NCBI GenBank assembly: GCA_001632435.1
Contig: KV423922.1
Coordinates: 132,983-196,982, forward strand
Source of the DNA: Calocera cornea HHB12733
Lineage: Eukaryota; Basidiomycota; Dacrymycetes; Dacrymycetales; Dacrymycetaceae
Length of the DNA stretch: 64,000 nucleotides
Reading direction: 5' to 3'
Every line of letters starts with the position of its first letter. The stretch's first letter is position 1. The position numbers were made by a program, and so were the translations under genes. Below, piece after piece: positions 12,601-27,099 of the stretch. Below the pieces are notes generated by a model, which saw only the letters and a program-made list of their open reading frames with translations, ran no database searches and was not told the origin of the DNA.

Positions 12601-13072
12601 TGACATCCTACCCAAGCCCTTTACCAGAGACACCCTTTTTGCCCTTCTTGAGAAGCATCTTATGGCACTGCGAGGCGGCAACAGAGCTCTGATGCCACGC
12701 CCGCCTTCTCCAGGGCGGCCCTTAGCGCAAGCAAGTATCACCGAAATCCAGGAGGAAGAAGAGGAGGAGCGGGAACAGGAGGGCGAGGATGGCGAGGACT
12801 CCGACAACGACACTGACCAGGTGCAGGCGACTCCCTTGTCGACTCTACACAAGGGCTTGTCGAGGGAAGAGTTCGGCAATATCGTTGCTGGCTTGAAGAG
12901 CTTCGGTGTTGCACTTGATTCCCAGGGCGCTGGAATGGAGGGAAATCCCATTCAAGCCTCAAATGGAGCCAACCTGGGAGCGGCGGACCTGAGAGCGTCT
13001 CAGGGCAAGCGCCCATTGAATGACGGCGAACTGCCTGAAGCGAAGCGGCAACGATACCAGATGATGAAGTGA
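9682..13072 (+). CDS. SKN7: Response-regulator/HSF-type transcription factor Skn7
   Basis: Nuclear output regulator of fungal phosphorelays in oxidative, osmotic and cell-wall stress. Exons 9682-10289, 10347-10548, 10602-12359, 12413-12542 and 12594-13072 join in frame to about 1058 residues. Order: a Pro/His-rich N-terminus; an HSF-type DNA-binding domain (about 196-293, with [17 protein letters not shown]); a coiled coil (about 367-417); poly-Gln (about 467-503); an Ala-Gln repeat region (about 527-600); a receiver domain (about 808-930) with VVDDD, phosphoacceptor Asp about residue 857 in DIVMPVIDG, and the conserved Lys in LPKPF; an acidic tail. It is much longer than yeast Skn7 because of the Q-rich middle. 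An upstream hybrid kinase and phosphotransfer protein are expected elsewhere. Confidence 0.95.
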
Positions 13073-13249
13073 TGTATCAACCTCGCTTGGATCTCATTCA
13101 TTCCTGAATTTGTTTCCTGTTATGACCAACCCCCTCACTCGGGTGGCCATTGTGTATTCCACGTCCTGTGCCAAACTCATGTTTACCCTGTAGCGGATGA
13201 GATCAATGTATTATTGTAGCGTCTATAACTCCGTGCGACATGTAGCATA

Positions 13250-14294
13250 TTACGAAAGTGCGAGACTTGCTTGTGTACCCCAACGCTTCAGCTGGTAGTC
13301 CAGCAGAATCGGGACCAAGTCCCTCAGCCCAAATTCGGGCCAGTACCCAGGGGTATAATGAACCTGCGTGCTGTCGCAACACTGATGTAACTCAGCCACG
13401 GAGCCATAGAGTTCGTCCAGGTATTACACACCTGCCACAGCATGAAATCGCTCAATCGATGTACCCCGCTAGTCCTGATCAGAATATCTAATGCCGGGCT
13501 GCCTCGGATGTTTGTTTCGAGGCTTTGGTCGATATCATGCTCGCTGATGCCACTACTTTCGGGTTAGTACAGGTGCAAGGTAACTACCTGGACACCGACG
13601 GTTTCTCCTCATCTATCAACGTTCGTACAGCCGCGGTTATCTCGTTGCGAGACGCGTAGGGCATGCAAACATTCAGTATCGCGCTACCCAGATTTTATCA
13701 GTGTTGTGGAAAAAATTTCGACTATTGCTTTACCGGTCGTTTCTAGCCGTCATGTCTTCGACCTGCTTCGCGATTTCCTGGACATCCAGTGGCAGCAAGG
13801 AACGCTCGCCAATGACATTCAGTCGCACTCCGTACTGTTCCAGTAATTGCCTGAGCGGAGTTGACATATCATGTCTGGTTCGCAATGGATATGCTTACCC
13901 CTTCTGACTGATCTCTAGGAGCTTCTCTCGGAGTAATGTCATGAGCGCATCCACCTCTTCGGGAGGACGATTGAAGTTCTCGATTGCGAAGGCATATACG
14001 GTTACGCATTTAACATGCAGCTTGAGCAGGCATTCCAAGACCTGAAGACGAGGATGAGATCATGGCGACCAAGAACGAGATGAAACACACCCGCTGCAGG
14101 GAGGTGAAGCCATCTGCATGCCCCTCCTTGACAGCTTTGCCTTCGTGCTTCGCGTAGCGCCTGTTGCCGTCCATCACGAAGCCGATGTGTGCGGGCACAG
14201 GTCCCGCAGAGAGAACATCGAGGGTTAGGCGTGTGGCATGGTCATATAGCCATGAGGTAACGAGCGCATACAGTTCTGAAGGGTACGCGACCAT
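13250..14294 (-). CDS. Cis-prenyltransferase (dehydrodolichyl diphosphate synthase)
   Basis: Catalytic subunit for long-chain polyprenyl diphosphate, the dolichol precursor for N-glycosylation, acting at the ER or lipid droplets (RER2/SRT1 family). The substrate-binding signature HIGFVMDGNRRYAKHEG with the catalytic Asp is near residue 40. Further conserved blocks follow: VTVYAFAIENFNRPPEEVD, then LDILIRTSGVHRLSDFMLW, and the C-terminal YWPEFGLRDLVPILLDYQ. The blocks are separated by at least four short GT-AG introns; the last joins LW-Q to CCDSTQVHY. The stop is at 13250-13252. In the frame upstream of the ATG at 14294 a stop occurs before any other ATG. Whether it is RER2 or SRT1 cannot be decided here. 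Confidence 0.9.
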
Positions 14295-16587
<2,293 letters not shown>

Positions 16588-17127
16588 GGACGATGTCGGA
16601 CAGGCCGGGGGCGTCCTGCTGACCGGGGTGGGAAGGAAATTGGGGCAGGTGTCACCGCATTGTACAACAGACGTTATCAATTGGGGGTTGAGCTTTCCCA
16701 GGGGAAAGTAATTTATCATTGTACAAGTCAGCAGCGTAGTAATGACGAGGTGTCAGCCGCATCGCCTATCCGTGGGGGAGCGGGACGCCGGGCGGAACCG
16801 GGGCAATGGCAAGGGAAAGGGTACGGGGATGTCGGGGAGCGCCGGCCAAGGGGACGGGAGGGCGCATTGTGCGGGGGAACCGTATTCGCGGACCGCGACT
16901 TCCGTCTCGATCACGGTCGCGCGCATGATCAGCGAGGACCCGCGGCATAGGGTGCGACCCTTCATAAAGGCCGTCCTCGAGTGGGCCATCGAGCACACCG
17001 TGCACCTTGGCCCCATCCCCCCTCCAGACCTTGGCAGTTTGTTCTCTCTCCACCCTCTCCACCCTCTCCACCCTCTCCACATAGCCCCTCCAGCTCATCT
17101 ACCCACTCAAGTATCTCTCCAACGACG
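16588..17127. other. FBP1 upstream region
   Basis: About 540 bp without a supported gene. It contains the candidate GC boxes listed separately and, at about 17047-17082, a run of CACCCTCTC units repeated in tandem within the likely 5' leader. Confidence 0.5.
16772..16876. promoter_or_regulatory. Candidate carbon-repression GC boxes
   Basis: Matches to the Mig1/CreA consensus SYGGRG occur at 16772-16777 (GTGGGG), 16798-16803 (CCGGGG) and 16871-16876 (GCGGGG), 250-360 bp before the FBP1 ATG. FBP1 is a classical glucose-repressed gene in fungi. The consensus is short and this stretch is G-rich, so chance matches are likely. Confidence 0.3.
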
Positions 17128-18399
17128 ATGGCCGACCCACTCACTCCCGAGGAGATGCCCAGCACCGACCTCATCACTCTCACCAGGCACGCAACTTCCT
17201 TCTATGATCTAGATGAGCTGGCTTGCTCATCTCCGCGTTCTTCTAGGCATGTCCTCGCCGAGCAGTTTCGGCTGGGCTCTACCGCAACAGGCGACCTGAC
17301 CTCGTTGCTGATCGCCATCCAGGTTACATCCAAGGTATGTCCGCGGTGCAAGCCGCGTATATGGCACTTCCTGACACGGCCTCCAGTTCATTGCCAACAA
17401 TGTCAGGAAAGCTCGCCTGATCAATCTGATCGGTCTGGCCGGCGAGACGAATGTGCAAGGGGAGGAGCAAAAGAAGCTCGATGTCCTGTCCAATGACATC
17501 ATGGTCAATGCCCTTCGCGCTTCTGGCAAGACGGCTGTGCTCGTCTCCGAGGAGCTTGACGACCCAGTTATCATCTCCGATCCGCGGTTGAAGGGAAGGT
17601 ATTGCGTTGTATTCGATCCGTTGGACGGAAGTAGCAATATCGACGCCGGTGTGAACATTGGTACCATCTTTGGCATTTACAAAGTGGTGCGTACCTTACG
17701 CGAACCTTGAACTCGTCAACATGCTGACATGTTTGCAGCGGGATGGCAGCACTGGAACCGTGGAGGATGTGCTGCGTCCTGGTCGGGAGATGGTTGCGGC
17801 TGGCTACACCATGTACGGTTCCTCGGCCAACCTTGTGCTCTCCACCGGCAACGGTGTCAACGGTTACACGCTCGACAACGCCCTTGGAGAGTTCATCCTG
17901 ACCCATCCCGACGTACGCAACCATTTGATAAGATGACTGCCGCATTTCGTGACAGACATTGTAGATCAAAATTCCCCCTCGCGGCAAGATCTACTCGTTC
18001 AATGAAGGCAACTCTTGCTTCTTCCACCCGCCGGTGATTAACTACCTCAACTCGATCAAATTCCCTGCCAACAACAAGCCATACTCTGCGCGTTATATCG
18101 GCTCCATGGTTGCTGATGTCCACCGGACGCTCTTGTACGGTGGCATCTTCGGTTATCCGGATGACAAGAAGAGCAAGAAGGGCAAACTGCGGTTGCTGTA
18201 CGAGGCATACCCCATGGCCTTCCTGACCGAGCAGGCGGGCGGCCTTGCCACGACGGGCAGGATGCGAGTCCTGGATGTCGAGCCCACGAGCATTCATGAC
18301 CGATCGCCAATTTTCCTTGGTAGCAAGGAGGACGTGCAAGATGTGATGAAGTTCTACGAGGAGTATGACAAGCAGCAGGTGAATGGAAAGGCCGCATAA
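17128..18399 (+). CDS. FBP1: Fructose-1,6-bisphosphatase
   Basis: Hydrolyses fructose 1,6-bisphosphate to fructose 6-phosphate in gluconeogenesis, in the cytosol. Exons 17128-17186, 17247-17334, 17387-17686, 17739-17912 and 17965-18399 join to 351 residues, the usual length. Visible motifs: [13 protein letters not shown], the metal-binding [14 protein letters not shown], the substrate-binding [15 protein letters not shown], and [15 protein letters not shown] near the C-terminus. The first intron appears to use a GC donor (AG|GCACGC) with a normal AG acceptor; the other three are GT-AG. The start [10 protein letters not shown] is preceded by a plausible pyrimidine-rich leader. Confidence 0.96.
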
Positions 18400-19006
18400 T
18401 GTACACAAAGCCGCGTCTGTGGAAGGATCGGAAGGTGCAACCTGTATTCGATTGAGCAAGAGTCTAACCCAAATGTGTTTTTCGTGGCCTTCATTGGCAT
18501 GTTCTGGCAGAAACGCGCATTATTTACTGAGTACTTGCGAGCAACCTATTAAGGTGCGTATCCCTGCCGTCCGGCTTAGGGGGCCGACGCCATGACCCAG
18601 CACGCACGAGATCGATCCATGAAGAAGCGTCTGCTGTTTGTATAGAGAGAAGGGTCAGGGTCGCCGCCAGTCTAAGGGCGGGAGGCACGCGTTTGCTGCA
18701 TGGCCCAAACTCCACGCTCTCCAATTGCTCCCGTGTTGGTCCTAGGACAAAAAGCAGCCAACACCACGCCGACACACGCCCAGGGCTGCAGCTTCCTCCT
18801 TCTTTCCCCCGCTCACCATCGTCGTCCCCTCACAAAGCCTTTCCTCCCCTTCCCGATTCCCCTCCAATCCCTCTCTCAAGCTGTCTGCTTACTCCACGTA
18901 CCTCAACGTACCTGGCCCTGGGCACGCCGCCGGTCGCGCCTCAACAGACCTACCCAACAAGCCTGATCACATTCCTCCGCCATTCCAGTCATTCCAGTCC
19001 ACCAAC
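18400..19006. other. Intergenic, no gene seen
   Basis: Contains the FBP1 3' flank and the C-rich, CT-rich leader of the next gene. Open frames on both strands show no recognisable content. Confidence 0.5.
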
Positions 19007-20291
19007 ATGGCCGGACCTTCGTCCACCCGCGATCGGGATCGCAGCAGTGCCCATCACCATCATCGCACGATCTCATCCACGACACTGCTGCTCATACTTT
19101 CCCTCGTCCTCGCCGTCCTCGCCGTCATGCTCTCCATCCCGAATCGCTCCCCCGGTAACATCCTCAACCCCGAATCTCCGGGTTCTGGCTTGTGGGGATA
19201 TCTCACTCCGAGGCGCAGCCAAGTTCTCGTCGCGCGTGAGAGCCAAGTTGCTCTCCGCGAGGCCGAAGTTGCCCGTCGCGAGGCAGAGCTCCTTGCCGGC
19301 CAGCCCGGCGGCCTCACTATCGCTTCTTGCGAGCCCTGCCCCGCCTGCACCCCACTCGCTGCACCCCCACCTCTTCAGACCATCATTCAGGAAATTACCC
19401 GAGAGGTTGAGCCTCTTCCCTCCCCGGCGCCGCCTGCTGTACCTGGATGGTGGAAGGAGGTTGAAGGGCGTATGGAGACGCTATTCGACCGAGAGTTAAA
19501 GGTCAGCGACCGGGAGAAGGACGTTGGACGCAGAGAGGAGCAAGTCAACCGTCGTGAGCATGATGCGGGAAGGCGGGAAACTTGGATCATGGAGCAGCTT
19601 CTGTGAGTTATCTTCAGTCTAGCGACTGGAGCCCTTTTGACTGACGTACCTTCGATGTTAGTAACCTGGGCAATCAGCCTCAAGAGGAGACCGAGGAGAT
19701 TGTTTACGAAACCCGAAAAGGCAAACCTAAGGTAGCCATGCCACCTCGATTCTGAGGCTCTGTGAGCGTGGGGGGCACTTGCAGAAACAACTGTACATAA
19801 CGACAATGAACGATTTCTCACGACCATGGACGACACTTCCCACCTCCTACGCTTTCCATATACCTCATACGCTTTCCATATGCATACAGTTGCGTGCCCC
19901 CCTTCGCTTGAGCCCCGCTTCATATTTCCCATTCTATGAGACAGCGCTGACCGGGCCTCTGCTTCAACAGGAACTTCCTCCTTCAGCCCCACCGCCTCCG
20001 CCGCCCTTCGTTTCCGTGAAGACTACTACCATTACACGAACGCTGTTTCCGCAAGCACCATCAGGCACACCCGCGCCTGCCCAGACGCGCGTTGCCGCGC
20101 CTCCATCCCCCGAGGACTTCTCGTCGACTACCGACGGTCCTCCTGTCGGGCGTACTCGCAAGCCGCAGCAGGTCATCGAGGTTGTGGAAGAAGAGGTAGT
20201 AGATGAGACCCCGAGTCAAGCTGCGCCAGAGAAAGAAACGGAGACAATCTATGTGCGTGAACTCCCTGGTCATCGGGGAGGATGGTGGTAG
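19007..20291 (+). CDS. One-TM coiled-coil protein, unrecognised
   Basis: Exons 19007-19602, 19662-19731 and probably 19785-20291 join in frame to about 390 residues. A short basic N-terminus with HHHH is followed by one hydrophobic segment (about residues 26-43, LLLILSLVLAVLAVML). Next come a charged heptad-like region with repeated ARESQ/AREAE and VARREAE motifs, a second coiled region (KVSDREKDVGRREEQVNRRE), and a Pro-rich tail with PPPPPP. This suggests a membrane-anchored protein with a cytoplasmic or luminal coiled coil. The last intron could instead run to 19971, removing about 62 residues. I do not recognise a family. Confidence 0.65.
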
Positions 20292-20639
20292 GTGATGGTA
20301 TGTAAAATCGAGTGGTTCTTCCGTTGTTTTTGAAAATCTTTCTGTATATGCCACTTCTTGTCACATAACCTCTTGATCACGTTTTTCCCCACCTGTTTAC
20401 CCCTTTGCAACCATTCCCCATGCAATGCTGGAAGACTGTTCTGTAGTGACTAGAAGTTACATAGTATAGTTGGCCATGACTGAACGAATTTGAACGTATT
20501 GACCCCAAGAAACGCCCCTAGGGAAGCCTCCCAGTCGCACGCCGCACCGCACACTGGACCGGGACCGTTCAATGATTTCATATGTCGAGTTCTCTTGTTG
20601 AAATGCTTTATAATACCAACACTATGGAGGTACTTCCCA
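20292..20639. other. Intergenic, no gene seen
   Basis: A 3' flank before the second TTCCG array; nothing recognisable. Confidence 0.5.
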
Positions 20640-21130
20640 GAGAGCCAGGATTTTGGCCCTATCTCCCTTTACACTCCCGTGTCCATGGCAGGGAGTCCTT
20701 GCTTCCGTTGGAGGGTGATTTTACTCCCGTTTTCCGGGTATGGATTGGCGGAATGAGTTGCTTCCGCTTGTTATTTGATTCCTCGTGTAGCTTACTTCCG
20801 TGTGGTAGTTTGCATCCGTGTCGTAGTCTGCTTCCGCTTTGTTGCTTGATTCCGCCCGCTCATTTGATTCGGTGGGAAACTTTGCGTCCGATGACATATC
20901 TGCTTCCGCATAATAATTTACCTCCCTGTCATTACTTACTTCGGGGCTGGCCATCTACTTCCGCCAATGTCTTGCTTCCGCTCAATCACTTGCTTTGGCT
21001 CAGGTACTTCCTTCCACTGGGCCGATTGCTTTGGTTCATCGGGTTTTGAGCCTTATATAAGTTATACTTCCCTTTTTCAATTTGATCCCGCATTCGCTTA
21101 TACTTCCTTTACTTCCGCTTATAGCCCAGT
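20640..21130 (+). repeat. 18-bp-period TTCCG array 2
   Basis: About 23 cores by hand reading, with the same consensus and orientation as array 1 and frequent 18-bp spacing. Recurring unit variants such as TAGCTTACTTCCG are shared with the other arrays. A stretch at 20711-20742 (GATTTTACTCCCG followed by TTTCCGGGTAT) is nearly identical to one at 36631-36662 in array 4. The array ends about 220 bp before the ATG of the next gene. Confidence 0.85.
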
Positions 21131-21353
21131 TGCCGCCGCTCAGCCTCCCAGGCTCTTACTTACAATAAAGAGGCCAACGTCGTTGGACCACAATTGCATC
21201 CTTCGTCTGGACCCTGTGTGACGTCGCATTCCAGTCAGGAGTCGCGTCGCCTGCCGCACGAACGGTTCGCGTCGCTGATCGCGCCTGGCCAACTTCCGAG
21301 CGCCGGCTTCTTGCTGCCCTTCTCTCCCTCTCACTCTTCCAACGGCAATATCC

Positions 21354-22784
21354 ATGTACACTCTCCCGGAAGGGCGTCGGCGTAAAAGCCACATACCCTC
21401 GTCCTTGGCCCCATCACAGCCATCCACCCCTTATACCCCGCTCTCTCGCACTCCTACCCAAACCCCGCCCTCTCTCTCGGCACGACCTCCCTTCGACTGG
21501 GACGCCGCTAGGGCGAACAGACCCATATATTCCACGCCGACCAGACCATCCAGGAAACCAGGTGAGAGCACGAATGGTGTCGCTAAGTCAAGGCTGCGAA
21601 GAATGTATCGGCGCGAGTCCTTTCTCGAGAAGTGAGTGATTGGGTACCCAAGCCACTCTGCGCCTACTTAGAATCTCAGGACCAAAGATGCTCTGGATCC
21701 TACACTCTGGTGGGATGAGCTCTTGTCATTGCCCTCCCGCATTCCTCTTCCTGAATCTCGCATGCTTGGCTTTGCCATTGGTGGGCTGCTCAATGTTTGT
21801 CACTGGCTTGTGTGGTGGGCTACTTTCGCGGAGGAAGACAAGGGATGGGAGTTGGACGATGCCCCCAGCCGAGACTGGATATGGGTGCGCTCTCTGCTTC
21901 AATAACTTTCGCTGTGCTTTTCTAAAGAGCGTAGACCATGACCGGATTGCTCCTCCTCTGCATCTCAATCGGCAATACGTTCCTCACATTCACCACAACC
22001 AAGTCGTATCAGCTATTTCTTGCTAAAGTGAGCTATTCTTGGACACTGTATGCTATTCCCATGTTCAATTCTTCAAGGAACCTGTTTCGTCTGCTCATGC
22101 TTCGTTTGTGGCTGCCGACCTTACCCTGGACGAAGACGTTGCACCGTCAGAGACGCGGTGGAGCCGGAAAGGGGTCATGAAATACCTGGCAGCTGCATGG
22201 AAAGTCACTACCCACGAGCGTATTGCGTTGCTCATTCTATCTCTTTAGGCGCTTTCTTGCCGGCAATCCGGCCTCGCCAACCCCTGAGGAAATCTCAGTG
22301 ATGAAGACCGTGCAACAGATTGAAGTGTGGAATCCTGGCGAGGGTCAGGTGGCTCTATTCATGTGAGCTCTTAATTGCTCCCACATTTCATTATGTCTAA
22401 GGCGTCTATTCAGCGCGTATTCTCCCGTCCATGCTCTGACTTATCAGGTTGGACCCAATTGGCTGGTCATTCTCACCATCGCACCATCGCTTACCCTTCT
22501 AGTAAGAGTGTCGTGGTTGACGCGCCTTGCTGCTTGCTGAGAGCTGCCTGTGCCACAGTTGTTCGGCACTGTCAGCATGTACATATCTCTTCTGAAGGAT
22601 CGGGATATCATCGCCTCCGAGGTTATGCACGAGTACAACGATAAGGTCTGTCATTCCGCTCAATAGTTCTCAAGGGATTTGTGCTGAAATATGATAGTTT
22701 GTCTATCCGAATATTGCACCAGTGAAGAAGGATGCAGCGACAATGACGCACGAAGCAGAGATAGTGGATTTCCGTTGGAGATGA
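21354..22784 (+). CDS. NUR1: Nur1/Mug154-type nuclear rim protein
   Basis: Likely inner nuclear membrane protein of the Nur1 family (DUF2418), which in yeasts binds Lem2/Heh1 and acts in rDNA and heterochromatin tethering. The N-terminal RRMYRRESFLEK, then DPTLWWDELLSLPSRIPLPE, precedes hydrophobic segments (GLLLLCISIGNTFLTF). Later blocks are IEVWNPGEGQ, YSPVHALTYQ, and the C-terminal DIIASEVMHEYNDKFVYP, which I associate with this family. Exon 1 ends at 21631 and exon 2 starts at 21680, with more short introns after. The junction near 22202-22251 is unresolved because no canonical donor gives the required phase, so a sequence error or unusual splice is possible. Confidence 0.7.
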
Positions 22785-22991
22785 GAGCCCTCGGTGGATC
22801 GAGTGTTTAGAAATGGGACCGATCTCGATCCACCCCTCCGAAGCATGGAACAGATGCATTGCGGGTTATATTACATAATGTGTAGATACCAAGAAAACAT
22901 GTCACCCGTGTCCTTCACGGGGCTATCCACCAGAACAGAAGACCAGAATGGTGAATGCAGGATATCGAACTCCCTCTCATCCTAAGCGTTC

Positions 22992-24457
22992 TCAATGCCT
23001 ACTTGTAGTAATGACACTCGCCCATCCGCCGACATAATTGTCGTCCTCGTCGTCATCGCCAAACAAGCTCGGAAGGCTCGGGACATTCAAGCTGGGGCGT
23101 GTTTTTGGTGTTATCATTGACTGCGTCACCTTCCTTGAGGGCACCGACGACGATCTTTGGACAATTGAACCCAAAGTGGATTCCTCTCGGACATTGACCG
23201 TTCTGCCACCCAAATGCGAGCACTTCAGCGGCCGTGTCGCTTCCATGGATGCCGAACGCTCCCGTGGGAGCTGGTTGATGAACGTAGCCTCGTCAGCCTT
23301 TGCAGCGGCCAGAGTTCTCGATGGTGGAGTCGTGTTGGGCACGGGAAGGGGTGCGCCTTGACATGGGACTGACTCAGCCCGGTTCATGGATTCAGAGGAA
23401 TCTTGGGAGAGTGACTTCGAGATGGATTGGTTTCCTGGTGATGTCTTTGAATCATCACGCCTGTCACCTCGGGTCGTCGAAGAAGAATGCGGATCGGGGA
23501 GGTTACCGTCGCAATCCGTTAAGATCATGACGGGGTCCTGGGTTGGCCTTTCCGACACGGAATGTTCCCGAACGGTGCCCGAAGACAACGATGCTTCGCC
23601 GCCAGCACCATAAGAAATGCTCGGCGCCGATACAATGGGCACGCCAGTGGATGTCAACGGCGCGAGTTGTTCGTGGGTAGGCGAGTCTTCCACTGCGGTG
23701 TCGTGCACAGATGCCAAATTCTGCATGGTATGCGCAAACGGTACTGGGTTTGTTGCAATTGGAGTCTGCATAGGTTCTGACAAGGTCTCTGCCGGAGGGT
23801 TGGGTTCGTCTTGCGTTGGTTCATTGACTGCTCGGACTGCCAGAACCGGAGGCAGCGCCGAAGGCCCACTGAGCAATATGGCCGGTACTGTCCTTCGTCT
23901 CTCTGGAGAGCGAATATCTGATCGTTCAGAAGCATCTGCAACGCGATGGTCCTCATCTTCCAGGACAAACGGGGGCTCGAGGGGCGGCGACGACATGGGG
24001 AGGGTTTCCTCTCCGGCGACGAAAATAGGCTGCTCAAGCTTCGCATTTTGCCAGGGAGCCTCAGGAGTTTGGGATCGACTGGGTATGCTGTCAAAATCGG
24101 TTGTCGGAGATGCCGATCTACTTCGAGGAACGTAGTAACGACCAGCGCTGGGTATGCGATTGCCGATAAGCCCACCGCTTACTTTACGATCGATGGTAAG
24201 CGGTGCTGCCAGACCTTTGCGACGGTGTCACTCAAAAGATCGATTTCCTCCCAGATGCACTACTCACCGAAGCTAGCCCCAGCCTTGGGAACTGGTATTC
24301 CGCCAGCAGCCTCAAACCTTGCAATGCGATCCTTCAATGCCTGGCCTCCTGGACGCCGGGCAGGCGGCTCATTTGACGGTCGAGCGGTCGATGAAGGCGG
24401 TGTATTACGCTGTTGAAGCGCTGCAATTCGCTCCGAGAGCGGTTTCTCGCCAGCCAT
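22992..24457 (-). CDS. Disordered Ser/Pro-rich protein, unrecognised
   Basis: Two exons (24268-24457 and 22992-24214) join in frame to 470 residues. The N-terminus has two related motifs, SERIAALQQRN and KDRIARFEAAGG, the second leading into IPVPKAGASFG. The rest is low complexity, rich in Ser, Pro, Thr and acidic residues, with a C-terminal GDDDEDDNYVGGWA. The paired L/xxRIA motifs and SxxFG stretch resemble those of fungal cortical adaptor proteins such as Aim21, but I cannot confirm this. It is divergent from CLP1 with about 400 bp between ATGs and tail-to-tail with the Nur1-type gene. Confidence 0.7.
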
Positions 24458-24855
24458 TTAGATATGGGTATAATGCAGGCAGAGACCAGGACGCATGGAT
24501 GCACAAACGGCGAAAGATGAGAAGAGGCGGACAGTTCTAAGCTGCTGCACGACGACGACGCTCGCGACGGCGGCTGTGCGCATCAGGGTGCGCTCCTGGT
24601 GCTGCACACCACACTCAACGGTTGAAACGTCAGCGTTCACGTTCACACGGTGCTTCGCCTTGGGTCGTGTTAGCCGTCGATTGCTAAACAGGTCCGTTCA
24701 GTCAAACGGAAACGGTTATTGCTCGGCACCTTACAGCTTCTTAACACCTAATCGAAACGGATATCATTGTTGATCCCTCTCTCCCGTCAATCTCGATTCG
24801 TTAGCCTCATTGCTTAACCTTCGACCGAAGCCTCTGAACCTCCAGATCACTCGTC
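24458..24855. other. Divergent promoter region
   Basis: About 400 bp between the starts of the disordered protein and CLP1. No gene or clear motif seen. Confidence 0.5.
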
Positions 24856-26696
24856 ATGTCCGAAGAAAGCAGGCAATGTATCCTGAACCCAAAGACAGAA
24901 CTTCGCTTTGAGCTAGATCCGGGCGAGACCATAACGTTGAGGGTAAGCAAGAGCCGCCTTTCATGGAGAACGCTTAACCCCTTCTCGACTGTAGCTTGTC
25001 AGTGGTCGTGCAGAGCTATTTGGAGCTGAGCTTCCCCGAGAGCGTGCATATCATTTCACGGCGGAATGCAAAGCAGCTGTTTTTACATGGCATGGTTGTA
25101 CCCTCGAGATGAGTACCGTACCGTGAACTCCTTGATCGACGGCTAATCGTTTCGTGCACGTTACAGGACATGCTTCTACCGAGTACGTCGCCGAGGAAAC
25201 GCCTATGGTCTCGTATGCGAACTGCCATGCTGTGTTGGAGCAAATGAGGGTGAGGTCATCCATCATACGTCGGAGCAATCCGACAGCTTCGAGCGAGGCC
25301 GTACCTCCACGAGTGCTCGTCCTGGGTGCTGAGAACAGCGGCAAGACAACTCTATGCAAAATTCTGCTGAACTATGCTCTCCGTGCTGGCCAAGGCTGGT
25401 CGCCTCTGGTTGTAAACCTGAACACTTGGGATGTAAGCATGAGCAGCATTTGTCAACGCCGTGAAGTCTCATTTGGCGGCTTCGCGGCTTCGCTTTAGGG
25501 GGCATGGACTGTGCCGGGCACCATTTCTGCATCTCATCTGAGCTCGCCAGTAGTGACAACTACTGCTGACAATCCGTACGGATCCACAGCTACCTCGGCG
25601 CCTGGGACTTTGTCGTCCTCTGCTTTACTGCCACTTGTTTTCTGGTTTGGGCACGTTGAACCGAAGCAAAACCTCGATTATATGGGGCATCTCATTCACA
25701 CATTGGCCTTGAAGGTCGAACAGCATAGCCAGGATTATGCGGAATTTGCGTCCTCCGGCTTGTTCATAGACACACCGCCCGCATTCGCGCACCCCAGCCA
25801 ATCTTCAGGGCAGGGCACAGATAAGTACGCTTTGGTAACAGCTTGCGTGGAAGCTTTCCATGGTAAGTATAGTTACCGCGCTCGGCTACCAGTGAGGGAG
25901 GTTGATGGTTCGTTCTACAGTGAACACTCTAATCGTCATGGGGAACGAGAAACTGACAGTAGAGATGCAAAAAAGATATGGGGATGGCACTCGACAGATC
26001 TCAGTCGTGAAGGTTCCTAGGTCGGGCGGAGTAAACTGTATCGCTAACATGAAGTCGCTCAGGCTGACGCTATCCCTTTAGGTCGTTGAGATTGATACTG
26101 CATGCCGCCGTCGGCTTCTGTCGCACCAACTGCGAAGTTACTTCTACGGTGCACGACACTCCGACCGAAAAGAGGGAGAGGAAGATGGGGATTTTGATCC
26201 TGAGTCAGCTCTCGCACCCACGTCCTCAGTCGTCAGCTTCAATGATCTTCGGATCTATCGAGTTGGCGAGGGTGAGTTGATCCTTCTTTTGCGATTCACG
26301 AAGAACCTCAATTGACGGCTTTCCAGAAAGCCTAGCCCCATCATCGGCTTTGCCGATCGGAGCCTCCCGCGCTGTGTCAACCATTCAACCTGTTTTAGTG
26401 GACCCATCTTCTCCCATGCAGCAGTCACGGCTTCTAAATGGGGTCCTTGCGCTCTTGGCCCCTCTGCCAGCAAACGTTATTCAAGATGATCTCGATCTCG
26501 CCCAGTTATTGGATCGCAATGTGTCAGGATTTCTTGTTATGTGCGTTTTCAAGAACAGGATTTCGCTCGTTCTCATCGTTTCGACAGAACGGCTGTAGAT
26601 CAGGAGCAGAAAACCTTGACAGTCCTTGCACCATCGGCTGCCAGCCTAGAGGGCCGCGTGGCGATGCTGGGCTCCATTGAGTGGCAGGAAGCATGA
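24856..26696 (+). CDS. CLP1: mRNA cleavage factor I subunit / polynucleotide kinase Clp1
   Basis: Nuclear subunit of the pre-mRNA 3'-end cleavage machinery, in the family of RNA 5'-hydroxyl kinases. It starts MSEESRQCILNPKTELRFEL, the typical beta-sandwich N-domain. The kinase domain has a Walker A GAENSGKTT (about 25327) preceded by RVLVLGAE. Then PLVFWFGHVEP, YALVTACVEAFH and the C-terminal DLRIYRVG and LLNGVLALLAPLPAN follow in order over about eight exons. The insertion EGDEDG-like region before the C-domain is acidic. Whether kinase activity is retained, as in human CLP1, or lost, as in yeast, cannot be told from the P-loop alone. Confidence 0.88.
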
Positions 26697-27099
26697 TTTG
26701 ACATGTTGTCAGAACAGTTGTTCCTCCTTTCCTGCGCCTATGTTGTCCGTGGGTTTCCAGCGTCTGAGAGAGGTGGATCTCAATGCATTTCATGCACCTG
26801 CCGGTGTACAGCATCTGTCTTGCTGCTATCATAGAGATTTGCAGACTATCAGTATGACCGTGATTGTCTACAGTAGTACGTCGCAATATTGTGATCATTT
26901 TAGCGACGCCGGGCACTACTGTATTTCGGCCGATGTCTGTCTGTGTCGTCTTCTGGGTGGCGATGTCAGGGCATTTGACGTCACAACATTGCTTCCCACG
27001 GCCCTTGGACTCGGTTGCCTCTCACCACGATACCCTCCTGCACATAGAGGAGAGCCGCGCGTCGCCATCTAGTCGACGACGACCGAAGACGCTCGAGCA
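26697..27099. other. Intergenic, no gene seen
   Basis: CLP1 3' flank and NADH dehydrogenase promoter. Two open frames of 80-130 codons have no recognisable content. Confidence 0.5.
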
